From NCBI GenBank assembly GCA_934525675.1, contig CAKSZH010000012.1, positions 1 through 64,000 on the forward strand: a stretch of DNA of 64,000 nucleotides. Direction: 5' to 3'. The notes beneath the pieces are model-generated. The model saw only the letters and a program-made list of their open reading frames with translations. It was not told the origin of the DNA and made no database searches. Below are positions 1-9,077 of this stretch, piece by piece. Every line of letters begins with the position of its first letter. Positions within the stretch are counted from its first letter, which is position 1. The DNA is from an uncultured Eubacteriales bacterium (GTDB taxonomy: Bacteria; Bacillota; Clostridia; Oscillospirales; CAG-272). The translations under genes were made by a program, and so were the position numbers.

Positions 1-245
1 CTCTTATGGTTCAAATTCGTTTACTTGAGTTTCTTTTAACTCCTTTGTCTCCTTATTCGATTTTTTATGAACACAGGTTGTTCCGGGAAAAAGGACAGGT
101 AATACCTGCCCTTTTTGCGTTGTATGGCAAAAATAATGCGCCGTTGCACATTTTGGCGAATCAAAATAACCCATCACGTGCATCCTTCCGAATCCGCTCG
201 GGGTGAATGATGTGACGGGTTGTTTTATTTTTATTTGGTAATAAT
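1..245. other. Intergenic left edge, no gene recognised
   Basis: No reading frame here looks like a real protein. The only structure I can support is the hairpin at 88-116. The rest is AT-rich spacer downstream of the minus-strand pncB gene. Confidence 0.5.
88..116. terminator. Bidirectional intrinsic terminator
   Basis: Arms AAAAAGGACAGGT and ACCTGCCCTTTTT pair around a 3-nt loop with one A-C mismatch. T runs follow the stem on both strands. It could end pncB transcripts from the right and transcripts from the unseen gene to the left. Confidence 0.7.
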
Positions 246-1694
246 TCAGTACCGCTTGGCGCCGAGCAACTGCTGTTTGATGGACCACAGCTTTTCGGAG
301 AGGTCAACGTAGTAATTGTGCGGGTTGTTGAACCGTTTGACCTCGTCCCAGACCCCGTTGATCTCCGCCTGACAGTGCACGCGGATCTCTTCCAGCGTCG
401 GGAGATCGTAGATCAATTCTCCGTTTTTGAAGATCGGCACCAGAAGTTCGGTTGCCGTGTAGTTTTCTAAAATTTTGCGTTTCCAGGTGTGTTCCGGGTC
501 GAAAAGCTCGATCGGTTTGGCATCGTCAAGCTCTTCATCGTGCAGGCAGATAAGATCGGCTTCCGCTTTTCCCGTGTCCCTTCCGCGCAGGCGATAGACT
601 TTTTTGAAATGCGGCGTTGTGATCTTTCCGACGTTTTCGCTGATTTTGATCTTCGGTTCAATGGTTCCGTCTTCCCGTTCGATCGCTGCGAGTTTGTATA
701 CCGCGCCGAATACCGGGTCGCTTTTCGCCGTAATCAGACGCTCGCCCACGCCGAACGCGTCAATTTCCGCTCCTTGGCGGATCAGCTCGCGGATCAGATA
801 TTCGTCAAGCGAATTGGAAACGATGATCTTGCAATCAGTCAATCCCTCTTCGTTGAGCTTTTCACGGATTTTTTTGGTCAGATAGGTGATGTCGCCGGAG
901 TCGATTCGCACGCCACAGTGTGTGATGCCCTTGGGAAGGAGTACCTCCTTGAACGCGCGAATGGCGTTGGGAAGTCCGGATTCCAGTACATTGTAGGTGT
1001 CAATGAGCAATGTTGCGCCGTTCGGATAAATTTCACAGTAGGTTTTGAATGCATCGTATTCATTATCGAACATCTGCACCCAGGAGTGTGCCATGGTACC
1101 GCCCGCAGGAACGCCGAATATCTCATCAGAGATCGCGCAAGCAGTGCTGTTGCAACCTCCGATATAAGCGGCACGTGCTCCGAGAACCGCGGCATCTGCA
1201 CCCTGTGCCCGGCGGGACCCGAACTCGCTGACGGCTCTGCCCTTGGATGCACGGGTGATTCTGGATGCCTTGGTGGCGATCAGCGACTGGTGGTTAATCT
1301 GAAGCAGAAGATAGGTTTCGATAAACTGTGCTTCGATTGCCTTGGCGCGTACTGTGATAAGCGGTTCACCGGGGAAGACAACGGTTCCTTCCGGAACCGC
1401 CCAAAGATCTCCGCGGAACCGAAAATTCCGCAAATAATCCAGAAATTTTTCGGAAAAACACTTCTTTTCACGCAGATAGGCAATGTCGTCGTCGTCAAAG
1501 TGCAGATCCCGGAGGTATTCAACGATTTGTTCGAGCCCTGCGGCAATGGCATACCCGCCGTTATCGGGGTTTTCGCGGTAGAAAACATCAAAATAAACGT
1601 AGCGGTCGGCTTTACCGCATTCAAAATAACCGTTGCCCATGGTTAATTCGTAAAAATCAAACAGCATGGTCAGGTTTCGGCGGATGTTTTTCAT
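246..1694 (-). CDS. pncB: Nicotinate phosphoribosyltransferase
   Basis: Cytosolic enzyme that joins nicotinate to PRPP to give nicotinate mononucleotide, the entry step of the Preiss-Handler NAD salvage route. The 482-residue product starts MKNIRRNLTMLFDFYELTMG, has the EFGSRRAQG segment typical of the family, and later HSWVQMF and the phosphate-site-like GVRIDSGD. The length is normal for the long bacterial form. The start at 1694 is chosen because AAAGGAG lies just upstream; an upstream in-frame ATG (1826) would run through the promoter region. It is divergent from nadE, the last enzyme of the same pathway, and the two promoters overlap in the gap. The family assignment is confident; regulation is inferred from layout. 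Confidence 0.95.
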   Translation of the reverse strand: MKNIRRNLTMLFDFYELTMGNGYFECGKADRYVYFDVFYRENPDNGGYAIAAGLEQIVEYLRDLHFDDDDIAYLREKKCFSEKFLDYLRNFRFRGDLWAVPEGTVVFPGEPLITVRAKAIEAQFIETYLLLQINHQSLIATKASRITRASKGRAVSEFGSRRAQGADAAVLGARAAYIGGCNSTACAISDEIFGVPAGGTMAHSWVQMFDNEYDAFKTYCEIYPNGATLLIDTYNVLESGLPNAIRAFKEVLLPKGITHCGVRIDSGDITYLTKKIREKLNEEGLTDCKIIVSNSLDEYLIRELIRQGAEIDAFGVGERLITAKSDPVFGAVYKLAAIEREDGTIEPKIKISENVGKITTPHFKKVYRLRGRDTGKAEADLICLHDEELDDAKPIELFDPEHTWKRKILENYTATELLVPIFKNGELIYDLPTLEEIRVHCQAEINGVWDEVKRFNNPHNYYVDLSEKLWSIKQQLLGAKRY

Positions 1695-1734
1695 AGGCGC
1701 TCCTTTTCCGGTGGTGGATTTTTCCCCGGGGGAC

Positions 1735-1763
1735 TTGTATTTGGCAAAAAAATGCGATATAAT
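1735..1763 (+). promoter_or_regulatory. Sigma-A promoter of nadE
   Basis: TTGTAT (1735-1740) and TATAAT (1758-1763) with a 17-bp spacer. Transcription would begin near 1770, about 55 nt before the nadE start. Confidence 0.75.
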
Positions 1764-1791
1764 AAATGCAAGAAATGATGACGTTTTCTTT

Positions 1792-1820
1792 ATTGTATCA
1801 TAAAAGAAAGGGTTTGTCCA
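1792..1820 (-). promoter_or_regulatory. Sigma-A promoter of pncB
   Basis: Read on the minus strand: TGGACA (1815-1820) and TACAAT (1792-1797), 17-bp spacer. It faces the nadE promoter across about 30 bp, so the two divergent start sites share one short control region. Confidence 0.7.
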
Positions 1821-1824
1821 TACC

Positions 1825-3777
1825 ATGAACCAAGGATTTTTGAAAGTAGCGGCGGCAACGCCCCGCCTTTCGGTGGCGGACTGTTCGTTTAATCGGGAAC
1901 AACTGGTAAGGACCGCGCAAAAAGCCGCGGGGGCGGGGGTGCGCGTTCTGGTGTTTCCCGAACTTTGTCTGACCGGCTATACCTGTTCCGACCTGTTTTA
2001 TTCCGAGACCCTGCTCGCTTCCGCAAAGACCGCGCTGCTTGCGTATCTTGAGGAAACGTCGGGGCTGGATCTTTTGTCCGTGGTCGGTCTGCCACTTGCG
2101 GTGAGGGACAAGCTCTATAACTGTGCCGCGGTCTGCAAGGGCGGACAGGTACTTGGATTCGTTCCCAAAACCAATATCCCCAACTACGGCGAGTTTTATG
2201 AGGTGCGGCAATTTACGCCCGCGCCCGAAAAATCCGAATACATCGTGTTTGAGGGAATGAGCATTCCGTTCGGAACGTCGCTTCTCTTCACCTGTGATTC
2301 CATGCCCGCGTTCCGGTTCGGAGTAGAGATCTGCGAGGATCTTTGGGTGACCGTTCCCCCGTCCTGCCGTCTTGCCGAAGCGGGGGCAACCGTGATCGCC
2401 AATCTTTCCGCATCCAATGAAACCATCGGCAAGGATGCGTACCGTCGGCTGCTGGTCACCTCCCAGTCCGCGCGTACCGTTTCCGGATATATTTACGCCG
2501 ACTGCGGGGACGGAGAATCCACCAACGACATTGTGTTTTCCGGCCACTCGCTCATTGCGGAAAACGGAACTGTTCTTGCCGAGCGCAAACCGTTCGAACC
2601 TTCTGCCGGGGACATGATTGTCAGTGAAATTGACGTGGAACGCCTTTCGTTTGACCGCCGCAGAATGAACACCTATCGCGCCGAAAAGCCGGAGAGTATC
2701 TGGGAGATCACGTTTGATACCGCGGTGGAGCAAACGACGCTGACCCGGTTTGTCGATCCCCATCCCTTTGTTCCCGCAGATACGGACGAGCGCTTTCGTC
2801 GTTCGGAAACCATCCTGTCCATTCAAGCGGGTGGGCTGAAGCAACGCATCGCCCGTTCCTTTGCGAAGAAGTGCGTTATCGGCATTTCCGGAGGTCTTGA
2901 TTCCACGCTTGCTCTGCTTGTCGCCGTCCGCGCTATGGACGCGCTCGGCAGACCGCGCGCCGATGTGATCGGCGTGACCATGCCGTGCTTCGGAACCACC
3001 GAGCGGACCAAGTCCAATGCGGAGGCGCTTTGCCGTGAGCTCGGCGTGGAATTGCGGGAGATTAATATCCGCGACGCAGTGCTCCGTCATTTTTCTGACA
3101 TCGGGCACGACCCGGAGAATCACAACGTGGTTTATGAAAACTGCCAGGCGCGCGAGCGCACGCAGGTGCTCATGGACATTGCCAACGCGGAAGTCGGAAT
3201 CGTGGTCGGTACCGGCGACCTTTCCGAAATGGCGCTTGGCTGGTCCACCTACAACGGCGACCATATGTCCATGTACGCGGTCAATTGCTCGGTCCCGAAA
3301 ACGCTTGTCCGCCACATCGTCGGCTACTGTGCCGATCGCGCGGAAAGTGCAGGGGAGACACGCCTTTGCGCGGTACTCCGTGACGTGCTGGATACTCCCG
3401 TCAGCCCGGAACTGCTTCCGGCGGACGGAAACGGACAGATCGCGCAGAAAACGGAGGACCTTGTCGGTCCCTATGAATTGCACGATTTTTACCTGTATTA
3501 CATGATTCGCTTCGGCTTTGCCCCCGAAAAGTTGTTCCGCCTTGCGCGGTACGCTCTCGGCGACCGATATGACGACGAAACGCTTCTGCATTGGCTGGAA
3601 GTGTTTGTCCGCCGGTTCTTTGCCCAACAGTTCAAGCGCACCTGCGTTCCCGACGGACCCAAAGTCGGCTCCATTGCACTCTCTCCCCGCGGAGACTGGC
3701 GGATGCCCTCGGACGCCTCGGTGGGAGAATGGATGACACGCATCGCGCTTCTCCGTGAATCGCTTACGAAAAAATAA
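1825..3777 (+). CDS. nadE: Glutamine-dependent NAD+ synthetase
   Basis: Converts nicotinate adenine dinucleotide to NAD+ with ATP and glutamine-derived ammonia. The 650-residue protein has an N-terminal nitrilase-type glutaminase domain with the expected triad: Glu46 in FPELCLTGY, Lys115 in PKTNIPNYGE and Cys170 in FGVEICEDLW. A C-terminal synthetase domain carries the ATP PP-loop SGGLDS near residue 355. Length and order match the fused two-domain enzyme. The start ATG at 1825 has a loose AGAAAGGG site about 12 nt upstream. It is divergent from pncB. The next gene, a glycosidase, follows after 127 bp with no clear terminator, so some read-through is possible. Confidence 0.95.
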   Translation: MNQGFLKVAAATPRLSVADCSFNREQLVRTAQKAAGAGVRVLVFPELCLTGYTCSDLFYSETLLASAKTALLAYLEETSGLDLLSVVGLPLAVRDKLYNCAAVCKGGQVLGFVPKTNIPNYGEFYEVRQFTPAPEKSEYIVFEGMSIPFGTSLLFTCDSMPAFRFGVEICEDLWVTVPPSCRLAEAGATVIANLSASNETIGKDAYRRLLVTSQSARTVSGYIYADCGDGESTNDIVFSGHSLIAENGTVLAERKPFEPSAGDMIVSEIDVERLSFDRRRMNTYRAEKPESIWEITFDTAVEQTTLTRFVDPHPFVPADTDERFRRSETILSIQAGGLKQRIARSFAKKCVIGISGGLDSTLALLVAVRAMDALGRPRADVIGVTMPCFGTTERTKSNAEALCRELGVELREINIRDAVLRHFSDIGHDPENHNVVYENCQARERTQVLMDIANAEVGIVVGTGDLSEMALGWSTYNGDHMSMYAVNCSVPKTLVRHIVGYCADRAESAGETRLCAVLRDVLDTPVSPELLPADGNGQIAQKTEDLVGPYELHDFYLYYMIRFGFAPEKLFRLARYALGDRYDDETLLHWLEVFVRRFFAQQFKRTCVPDGPKVGSIALSPRGDWRMPSDASVGEWMTRIALLRESLTKK

Positions 3778-3904
3778 TGATGTAAGTAAGGTTCGGCACC
3801 CGTCTTTGCTCCGGGGAATTTTTCCGTTTTTCTTCCGACGGGATTCTTCTGAACAGAAGGACGTGCGGAATTCTCCGCGAAATCATCCGAAAGGAAACAG
3901 AAAT

Positions 3905-5653
3905 ATGAAATTTGAAATCGAAAACCTCAACAAAAACGCGACTGTGACCTGCACGGAACGCGTCATGGCGGAAGGACTTATCGAACAAGATCTCGCGGTC
4001 GTTTTCTCCGAGCCGACCAAGCCGGAGCGGTTGACGCTCCGTTTCCGGGTCCCCTGTGTCGATACCTATCTGATCTGGACGCCGCAGAATTCGTTCCAAC
4101 GCGCCCTGTCTCCGGACTGGTGGTGGCAGGTCAGCCAGGCAAGACTGGCGGCGGGCGCGCCCATCATGACCCTGCTTTCCAAGAGCGGCGAAAACCGCAT
4201 GACAATCACCCATTCCGACCCCAATCATAAGTCCAAGATCTGCGCGGGACTCTGTGAAGAGCAGGCAGATTTCCGCTTGGAACTGCATTTTCTGATCGAT
4301 CCCATGAATCCGATCACCGAATATCATACCACCCTGCGTTTCGATACCCGTAAAATGCGGTATGATGACGCGATCATGGACGTGGAGAAGTGGTGGGAGG
4401 AGCGCTTCGGATATACCGGTGCGTATGTGCCGGATCACGCAAAGTTACCGATGTATTCCGCGTGGTATTCCTTCCATCAGGAGCTTGATCCCGACGCGCT
4501 GGTTTATGAGTGCAAGCGGGCGAAGAAGCTCGGCATGGAGACCATCATTATTGACGATGGCTGGCAGACGGACAACAACGAGCGCGGCTACGCCTTTTGC
4601 GGCGACTGGGAACTCGCAACGAGCAAAATTCCCGATATGAAAGAGCTGGTCGATCGCATCCACCGGGTCGGCATGAAGGTCATGCTCTGGTACTCGGTTC
4701 CGTTCGTCGGCATCCATTCCAAGGCATACTCCCGGTTTTCCACTATGCTTCTGGACGGTCCTGCCGAGAACAAAGACACCTTCTGTCTCGACCCCCGTTT
4801 CAAGGAGGTCCGGGAATATCTCACCGGGATTTACACGACAGCAGTCCGCAACTGGGGGCTGGATGGGCTCAAACTTGATTTCATTGACTCCTTTACCCTG
4901 ACCGAGCTTTCCGAAAAAGAGGATCCCCGGCGCGACATCGCGTCTCTGGAGGAAGCACTGGACACCCTTCTTTCCGAGGTCACAACGGCACTTCGGAGGA
5001 TCGATCCGGATTTCCTCATCGAATTCCGTCAGGGGTACATCGGACCCACCATCCGCAAGTACGGCAATATGCTCCGGGTCGGTGACTGCCCTGACGATCC
5101 GATTCACAATCGCGTCGGTGCGGTGGATTTGCGCCTGACCTCCGGAAAAACCGCAGTGCATTCGGATATGATCATGTGGCACAAGGACGACACGCCCGAA
5201 GAGGTTGCGACCCAGCTTCTGTCCATCCTTTTCACTGTTCCCCAGATCTCCGTCCGTGCGGATAATATCACGGAGGAACAGGAGGCGGTGCTTTCGCATT
5301 TTCTGGATTTCTGGAAAGGAAACCGCGATGTACTCATTGAAAGCCCCATTCATGCAGAGGATCCCGATTCCAACTATTCGCTCGTCCGCGCGGAAAAAGA
5401 AGATCGTATCATAGCCCTTGCGAATGTGGAAAAACCGCTCACGCTGGAGAGAATTTACCGGGATATCTTCTTCTTCAACGCAACGGGCGGGGAATCGCTT
5501 CTGATCCGTTCGGCAGAATCGCTCGCCGGTGCGAAATACACCGTGTATGACTGCACGGGCAAGCGTATCACCTCCGGAATGCTGACGGGCGGCGGTGTTT
5601 ACGATTTTGATGTGCCAAAGGGCGGCATGGTCAACGTACATACCGAGCGCTGA
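3905..5653 (+). CDS. GH36-type alpha-galactosidase-like glycoside hydrolase
   Basis: Predicted cytosolic glycosidase of the melibiase (GH36) type, releasing alpha-linked galactose or a related sugar. The 582-residue protein has an N-terminal beta-rich part, then a TIM barrel with IIIDDGWQ (about 215-222). The nucleophile motif is GLKLDFID, with Asp325 the likely catalytic residue. RVGDCPDD follows, with Asp394 in the position expected for the acid/base. A C-terminal beta domain ends the protein. No signal peptide is visible. It is shorter than classical GH36 enzymes of about 700 residues, so it belongs to a shorter, divergent subgroup, and the exact sugar cannot be told. The start at 3905 is set by AAAGGAAA upstream; a longer in-frame extension lacks such a site. 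Confidence 0.8.
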   Translation: MKFEIENLNKNATVTCTERVMAEGLIEQDLAVVFSEPTKPERLTLRFRVPCVDTYLIWTPQNSFQRALSPDWWWQVSQARLAAGAPIMTLLSKSGENRMTITHSDPNHKSKICAGLCEEQADFRLELHFLIDPMNPITEYHTTLRFDTRKMRYDDAIMDVEKWWEERFGYTGAYVPDHAKLPMYSAWYSFHQELDPDALVYECKRAKKLGMETIIIDDGWQTDNNERGYAFCGDWELATSKIPDMKELVDRIHRVGMKVMLWYSVPFVGIHSKAYSRFSTMLLDGPAENKDTFCLDPRFKEVREYLTGIYTTAVRNWGLDGLKLDFIDSFTLTELSEKEDPRRDIASLEEALDTLLSEVTTALRRIDPDFLIEFRQGYIGPTIRKYGNMLRVGDCPDDPIHNRVGAVDLRLTSGKTAVHSDMIMWHKDDTPEEVATQLLSILFTVPQISVRADNITEEQEAVLSHFLDFWKGNRDVLIESPIHAEDPDSNYSLVRAEKEDRIIALANVEKPLTLERIYRDIFFFNATGGESLLIRSAESLAGAKYTVYDCTGKRITSGMLTGGGVYDFDVPKGGMVNVHTER

Positions 5654-5669
5654 AAAATCATGATTTAAA

Positions 5670-5697
5670 AAACCGCCGCGCATTTGCGCGGCGGTTT
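5670..5697. terminator. Convergent bidirectional terminator
   Basis: Perfect AAACCGCCGCGC / GCGCGGCGGTTT stem with a 4-nt loop, placed between the convergent glycosidase and serine hydrolase genes. Short A and T runs flank both arms. Confidence 0.85.
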
Positions 5698-5764
5698 ATG
5701 TGTACTTCATTATATGATTCCGATTGATTTTTTGCTTGCACAGAAAAATCGACTGCTTTGTTTT

Positions 5765-7171
5765 TCAGTCCGCCGTCGCGATGATGCTTCGGCAGTCCGG
5801 GGCAAGGCCGTCCTTCAGGGTCGTGGAAAGGTCGATCGTGCAGGTGTTCCCCGCAAAGCGGAACTTTGCCGTCAGGGTGTGCGGACACATGAGAAAACGC
5901 GCTTCCAGTGTTACACCGTCCGGCTCCTGACGGTATGAGCAGGCGGCAGTCAACGTTTCACGGTAATCCCCGCGCATGATGCCGAGCTTGGGCGTCAGAT
6001 GCACGCCCGTCCATTCCGAGGTGACATAACGTCCGTTCCCGGCGGAGATACGATGGGAATATTGACTGTCGGTAAAACGCAGGATAAGGTCGCCGTTTTT
6101 CTTTTCGAGTGTAAAGGAGGAGATTCCCATGGGGTTCCGGTTCATCCGATAGACCTTTCCCGTGGAGGGAAGCGGAAGCTCAGGGGAGGAAAGCGGCGCG
6201 TACTCCGGAACCGTGAGGGAAGCGTCGTCATCTTTTTCGAAAAGTTCGTCAAGAAGCCGGTAGATTGCCGGGACGGGATCGTGCCCCGGCTGGGATTCGG
6301 TCTGCATGGCAATGGTCAGCTTCATTTTTGGGAAAATGAAGCAGTATTGCCCGAACGAGCCTTCCGCATCGTAACCGTCGTGCTCCTTCATCCAGAACTG
6401 ATAACCATACCCGTTCAGCCGCGAGGGAGCGTCGCCGTTGTTGAGGTAGCAGATCTGCGGGGAACCCGCTTCTCTGACATATTCTTCGGAGATCAGGCGT
6501 TTTCCTTTGTAAACGCCGCCCCCGGCGAACAGAATGCCGAATTTGGCAATGTCGTCACAGCTTGCGTGAAGTCCCACGCCGCATTCGGTCGAGCCGTCGC
6601 GGGTGGTATTCCAGTGAACATTTTCGATCCCTGCGAGCGGGAAAAACTTCAGCGCCAGAAATTCGAGCGGATTCATGCCCGTAACCCGCTCAAGCACAAT
6701 GCCGAGCATGCAGGTCGCGCCCGTGTCATAGCAGAAGGCGGTTCCCGGCGTATTCGGAAACGGTTCCGAAAGAAACGCGCGCGCAGCGTCCTCCGCGTTG
6801 CTCATTTTGAGGAAGGAACACTTTTCATGTCCTGCGGAAAGGGTCAGAAGATGGCGGACTGTCAGTTTTTTGAGGTTCTCGGAGACAATTTCCGGCAATT
6901 TGTCCGGTAAAATGTCAACGATTCTGTCGTTCAGTGAGAGAACGCCCTCGGTCACGGCAATTCCGATTGCCGCTGAGGTAAAACTTTTGGATAAGGAATA
7001 ATTCTCACGTTTGTCTGAGCAGGAGTACGGTGCAGCCGCAATGCGGACGAGTTGTGTCTCTCCCTGATAGATTTCAAACGTGTGGCAATTGACTTCCGCC
7101 TCGCGGAATGCGTTGAACATCCGCGAGAGTGCCGCACGGGAAACGGACGGGTGGATATATGTGCTTGACAT
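5765..7171 (-). CDS. Serine hydrolase, class C beta-lactamase / EstB-like fold
   Basis: Predicted penicillin-binding-protein-like hydrolase or esterase of 468 residues; the natural substrate is unknown. The SxxK motif is at Ser59-Lys62 (SLSK). A YDTGA segment stands where YxN is expected, and a GSFGQ stretch stands where KTG is expected, a set seen in beta-lactamase-family serine hydrolases that are not true lactamases. The C-terminal 130 or so residues form a separate domain of unknown role. No signal peptide is obvious, so it is probably cytosolic. The start at 7171 has GGAGG six nt upstream. It stands alone and shares the terminator at 5670-5697. Confidence 0.8.
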   Translation of the reverse strand: MSSTYIHPSVSRAALSRMFNAFREAEVNCHTFEIYQGETQLVRIAAAPYSCSDKRENYSLSKSFTSAAIGIAVTEGVLSLNDRIVDILPDKLPEIVSENLKKLTVRHLLTLSAGHEKCSFLKMSNAEDAARAFLSEPFPNTPGTAFCYDTGATCMLGIVLERVTGMNPLEFLALKFFPLAGIENVHWNTTRDGSTECGVGLHASCDDIAKFGILFAGGGVYKGKRLISEEYVREAGSPQICYLNNGDAPSRLNGYGYQFWMKEHDGYDAEGSFGQYCFIFPKMKLTIAMQTESQPGHDPVPAIYRLLDELFEKDDDASLTVPEYAPLSSPELPLPSTGKVYRMNRNPMGISSFTLEKKNGDLILRFTDSQYSHRISAGNGRYVTSEWTGVHLTPKLGIMRGDYRETLTAACSYRQEPDGVTLEARFLMCPHTLTAKFRFAGNTCTIDLSTTLKDGLAPDCRSIIATAD

Positions 7172-7360
7172 GGAATTCCTCCGGGCACCCGGATTCGCGG
7201 CTTTGGGGCCGCCGGGTGAATCTGGGGTTATTCTATCACAAAACGAGAGGGATTGCAAGGAATATTCAGGTATTCCGCGCGGCAGGGAACCGTGTTTTTA
7301 TCCGGAAAATGGTCGTTTTGATCTCCCCGAAAAAAAGTTTGAAAAATTTTGAAAAAGGGC

Positions 7361-7389
7361 TTGCAATTGTGAAAAGGATGTGGTATAAT
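7361..7389 (+). promoter_or_regulatory. Promoter of tRNA-Val
   Basis: TTGCAA (7361-7366), 17-bp spacer, TATAAT (7384-7389), preceded by TGG, which makes an extended -10. The tRNA begins 15 nt after the -10 box. Confidence 0.85.
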
Positions 7390-7403
7390 GCCAATGTTGT
7401 CAC

Positions 7404-7480
7404 GGAGGCATAGCTCAGTTGGTTAGAGCGCATGCTTGACATGCATGAGGTCGCAGATTCGAGTTCTGCTGTCTCCACCA
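7404..7480 (+). tRNA. tRNA-Val (GAC anticodon)
   Basis: A complete cloverleaf can be folded by eye: acceptor GGAGGCA / TGTCTCC, D stem GCTC / GAGC, anticodon stem CATGC / GCATG around loop TTGACAT (anticodon GAC), and T stem GCAGA / TCTGC around TTCGAGT. The 3' CCA end is encoded. It is a single-gene unit with its own promoter and terminator. Confidence 0.96.
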
Positions 7481-7484
7481 CAAT

Positions 7485-7510
7485 AATCCCGGATTCGTCC
7501 GGGGTTTTTT
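7485..7510 (+). terminator. Terminator of tRNA-Val
   Basis: AATCCCGGA, loop TTCG, TCCGGGGTT, then six T residues. It starts 5 nt after the tRNA CCA. Confidence 0.9.
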
Positions 7511-7788
7511 GTATTCTCCTGTTTGGCTTTGCTTGTTTTTTTTTTGTTACTTTGCATTTCCGCTACCGCCTCATGCCGGGATTGCTGGCTCTTTTCGGAG
7601 TCGTGATTTGACGTTGCTTCATCGGAGACGCGCTGATTCCGGATCCGGCGTTACTGCCGAGGGGAGGGAGACCGGTCAGTGGTATGGCACGATGATTCCC
7701 GGGGACGTGACGGCTTATCCGATCCGGAATCCGCTCGGATGATAACCGGGATGCGGTCCGGTGCGCTCTTGCCGTTATCCGGCATAAT
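7511..7788. other. Gene-free spacer
   Basis: No credible coding frame. Near 7630-7645 and 7717-7735 there is a loose inverted repeat built on GATTCCGGATC. I see no promoter or RNA structure that I can name. Confidence 0.4.
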
Positions 7789-7830
7789 AAAAGATACGCG
7801 GAAAATTTCTCTCATCCGCGTATCTTTTTT
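7789..7830. terminator. Terminator downstream of the zinc-ribbon membrane gene
   Basis: Long stem AAAAGATACGCGGA / TCCGCGTATCTTTT with a 12-nt loop. It sits 26 bp past the stop of the minus-strand gene and has T residues on both strands. Confidence 0.8.
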
Positions 7831-7855
7831 GCTGTTATGTTGGCTTCGGTTCGGG

Positions 7856-8971
7856 TCAGTTGCTTCCGCCGTTTTGTGCGGAATCGTCACCGGAAACTTC
7901 TTTATGTTCCGCGTCAGCGGCGGGTGCCGGTACTTCTGCGGGCGCGGACACCGGATCGGCGTTCTGCTTTTCCGCTTCTGTGTGCTCCATTCTGACCTGC
8001 GTCCGGAAGGCGGCGGTCTCCTGTTCCACACGCGTCAGATTGTCAAGTGCCACTCTGTATGCGGCAACCTGCCCGTTGTATGCCTTCACAATGCTTTCAA
8101 ACAGAAGCCCGGTTACAAACAGATATGCACCGAGAGCCATTGCGGAGACAGAGGTGTTGAAGGAAACGGTCAAAGCATCGGAAGCGTAGGTGATATTCAC
8201 ACCGACTCCGCCGAGCACGATGAGTACACCGAATACATACATTCTCTTGACAGGCGCCTTGATCGTTGTCTGCCCGACGTTTGCTTCCACACTGTTGATG
8301 GTCGTGTTATAGAATTTGTTTGCTCTTGAAAAGGCAAGCATGTAATTGATGAAATAGAGCATGAGCACGGCAGCCGTCAGCAGGCAGATAATGAGGGTGC
8401 CGGTAGCTCCGATTTCACGGAAGAAATCAAGGTATTTCTGCACCTGATCGAACTGCGCCGCGTACGTTTCTCCGAGGGCTTCCCGGATTTCATCGGCGTA
8501 AGTATCAAAGTATTCGACGACCACGTTGAATGCCAGACCGAAGATCACCAGGGAAAGGGAAGCGATTGCCGCAAAGACAGTGCTGAGGACCCCGACAATG
8601 TGCCCCCAGGTCATGTACATGGAAAGAAACTTCATGTCGTTTCTTTCCAGATCGGATTTCTTTGCATACACCTGAATCATCGAGATGAGGGTCAGAATTG
8701 CAAAGACCAACGGAATGCAACCGACGAACATGGCAGCAGGGGCAGTGATACTGCGGAGGATATTGAGCAAAAGCGCAACATTGAGGATCGCCATCATGAT
8801 GAGACCGACCAGAAACAGCGGCTTGTGCAACGTGTCCGACAGAACGTGCCTCCAGCTTTTTGCGATGGCATCGCACTTTTCACGTTCGGCACGAACGGCA
8901 ATTTGTTCGTCACAGAACGGGCAGATCAGGGAACCGTCTGCAATTTCATTATGACAAAACGGACAGATCAT
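7856..8971 (-). CDS. Zinc-ribbon multi-pass membrane protein of unknown function
   Basis: A 371-residue protein beginning with a double-zinc-ribbon-like CPFC-x10-CPFC pair (residues 3-20). It is followed by about six hydrophobic segments (roughly 50-70, 80-102, 125-150, 190-215, 245-265, 275-300) and an Ala/Glu/Pro-rich, charged C-terminal tail. Such zinc-ribbon plus membrane proteins are common in Clostridia and mostly uncharacterised; I do not assign a function. The start at 8971 follows AAAGGAG. It is a single gene with a near-consensus promoter at 9049-9077 embedded in palindromes, so it is probably regulated. The zinc-ribbon tip would lie on one side of the membrane as a sensor or scaffold (inference). 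Confidence 0.75.
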   Translation of the reverse strand: MICPFCHNEIADGSLICPFCDEQIAVRAEREKCDAIAKSWRHVLSDTLHKPLFLVGLIMMAILNVALLLNILRSITAPAAMFVGCIPLVFAILTLISMIQVYAKKSDLERNDMKFLSMYMTWGHIVGVLSTVFAAIASLSLVIFGLAFNVVVEYFDTYADEIREALGETYAAQFDQVQKYLDFFREIGATGTLIICLLTAAVLMLYFINYMLAFSRANKFYNTTINSVEANVGQTTIKAPVKRMYVFGVLIVLGGVGVNITYASDALTVSFNTSVSAMALGAYLFVTGLLFESIVKAYNGQVAAYRVALDNLTRVEQETAAFRTQVRMEHTEAEKQNADPVSAPAEVPAPAADAEHKEVSGDDSAQNGGSN

Positions 8972-8997
8972 AGAATTCTCCTTTGATTCTTGTATAG

Positions 8998-9020
8998 TGA
9001 CAATTCGAGAAAAGTTGTCA
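8998..9020. promoter_or_regulatory. Inverted repeat TGACAA / TTGTCA in the 5' leader
   Basis: TGACAA (8998-9003) and TTGTCA (9015-9020) form a symmetric pair between the promoter and the start codon of the zinc-ribbon membrane gene. It could be a repressor site or an mRNA hairpin. Confidence 0.4.
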
Positions 9021-9038
9021 GATTTCGTCCTGATTTAC

Positions 9039-9077
9039 GGACATGTCCATTATATTACAAAATGTTCATTTTGTCAA
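9039..9077 (-). promoter_or_regulatory. Palindrome-embedded sigma-A promoter of the zinc-ribbon membrane gene
   Basis: On the minus strand TTGACA (9072-9077), 17-bp spacer and TATAAT (9049-9054), a perfect consensus. The spacer holds an inverted repeat ACAAAATG-TT-CATTTTGT (9057-9074). A perfect palindrome GGACATGTCC (9039-9048) covers the start-site region. A dyad between -35 and -10 is the placement used by TetR-type and MerR-type regulators. Confidence 0.75.

Noticed and set aside
1798..3627. 609-residue open frame antisense to nadE
   Set aside because: It mirrors the real nadE frame; codon bias toward G/C at third positions leaves the antisense frame open. There is no ribosome site and no recognisable domain.
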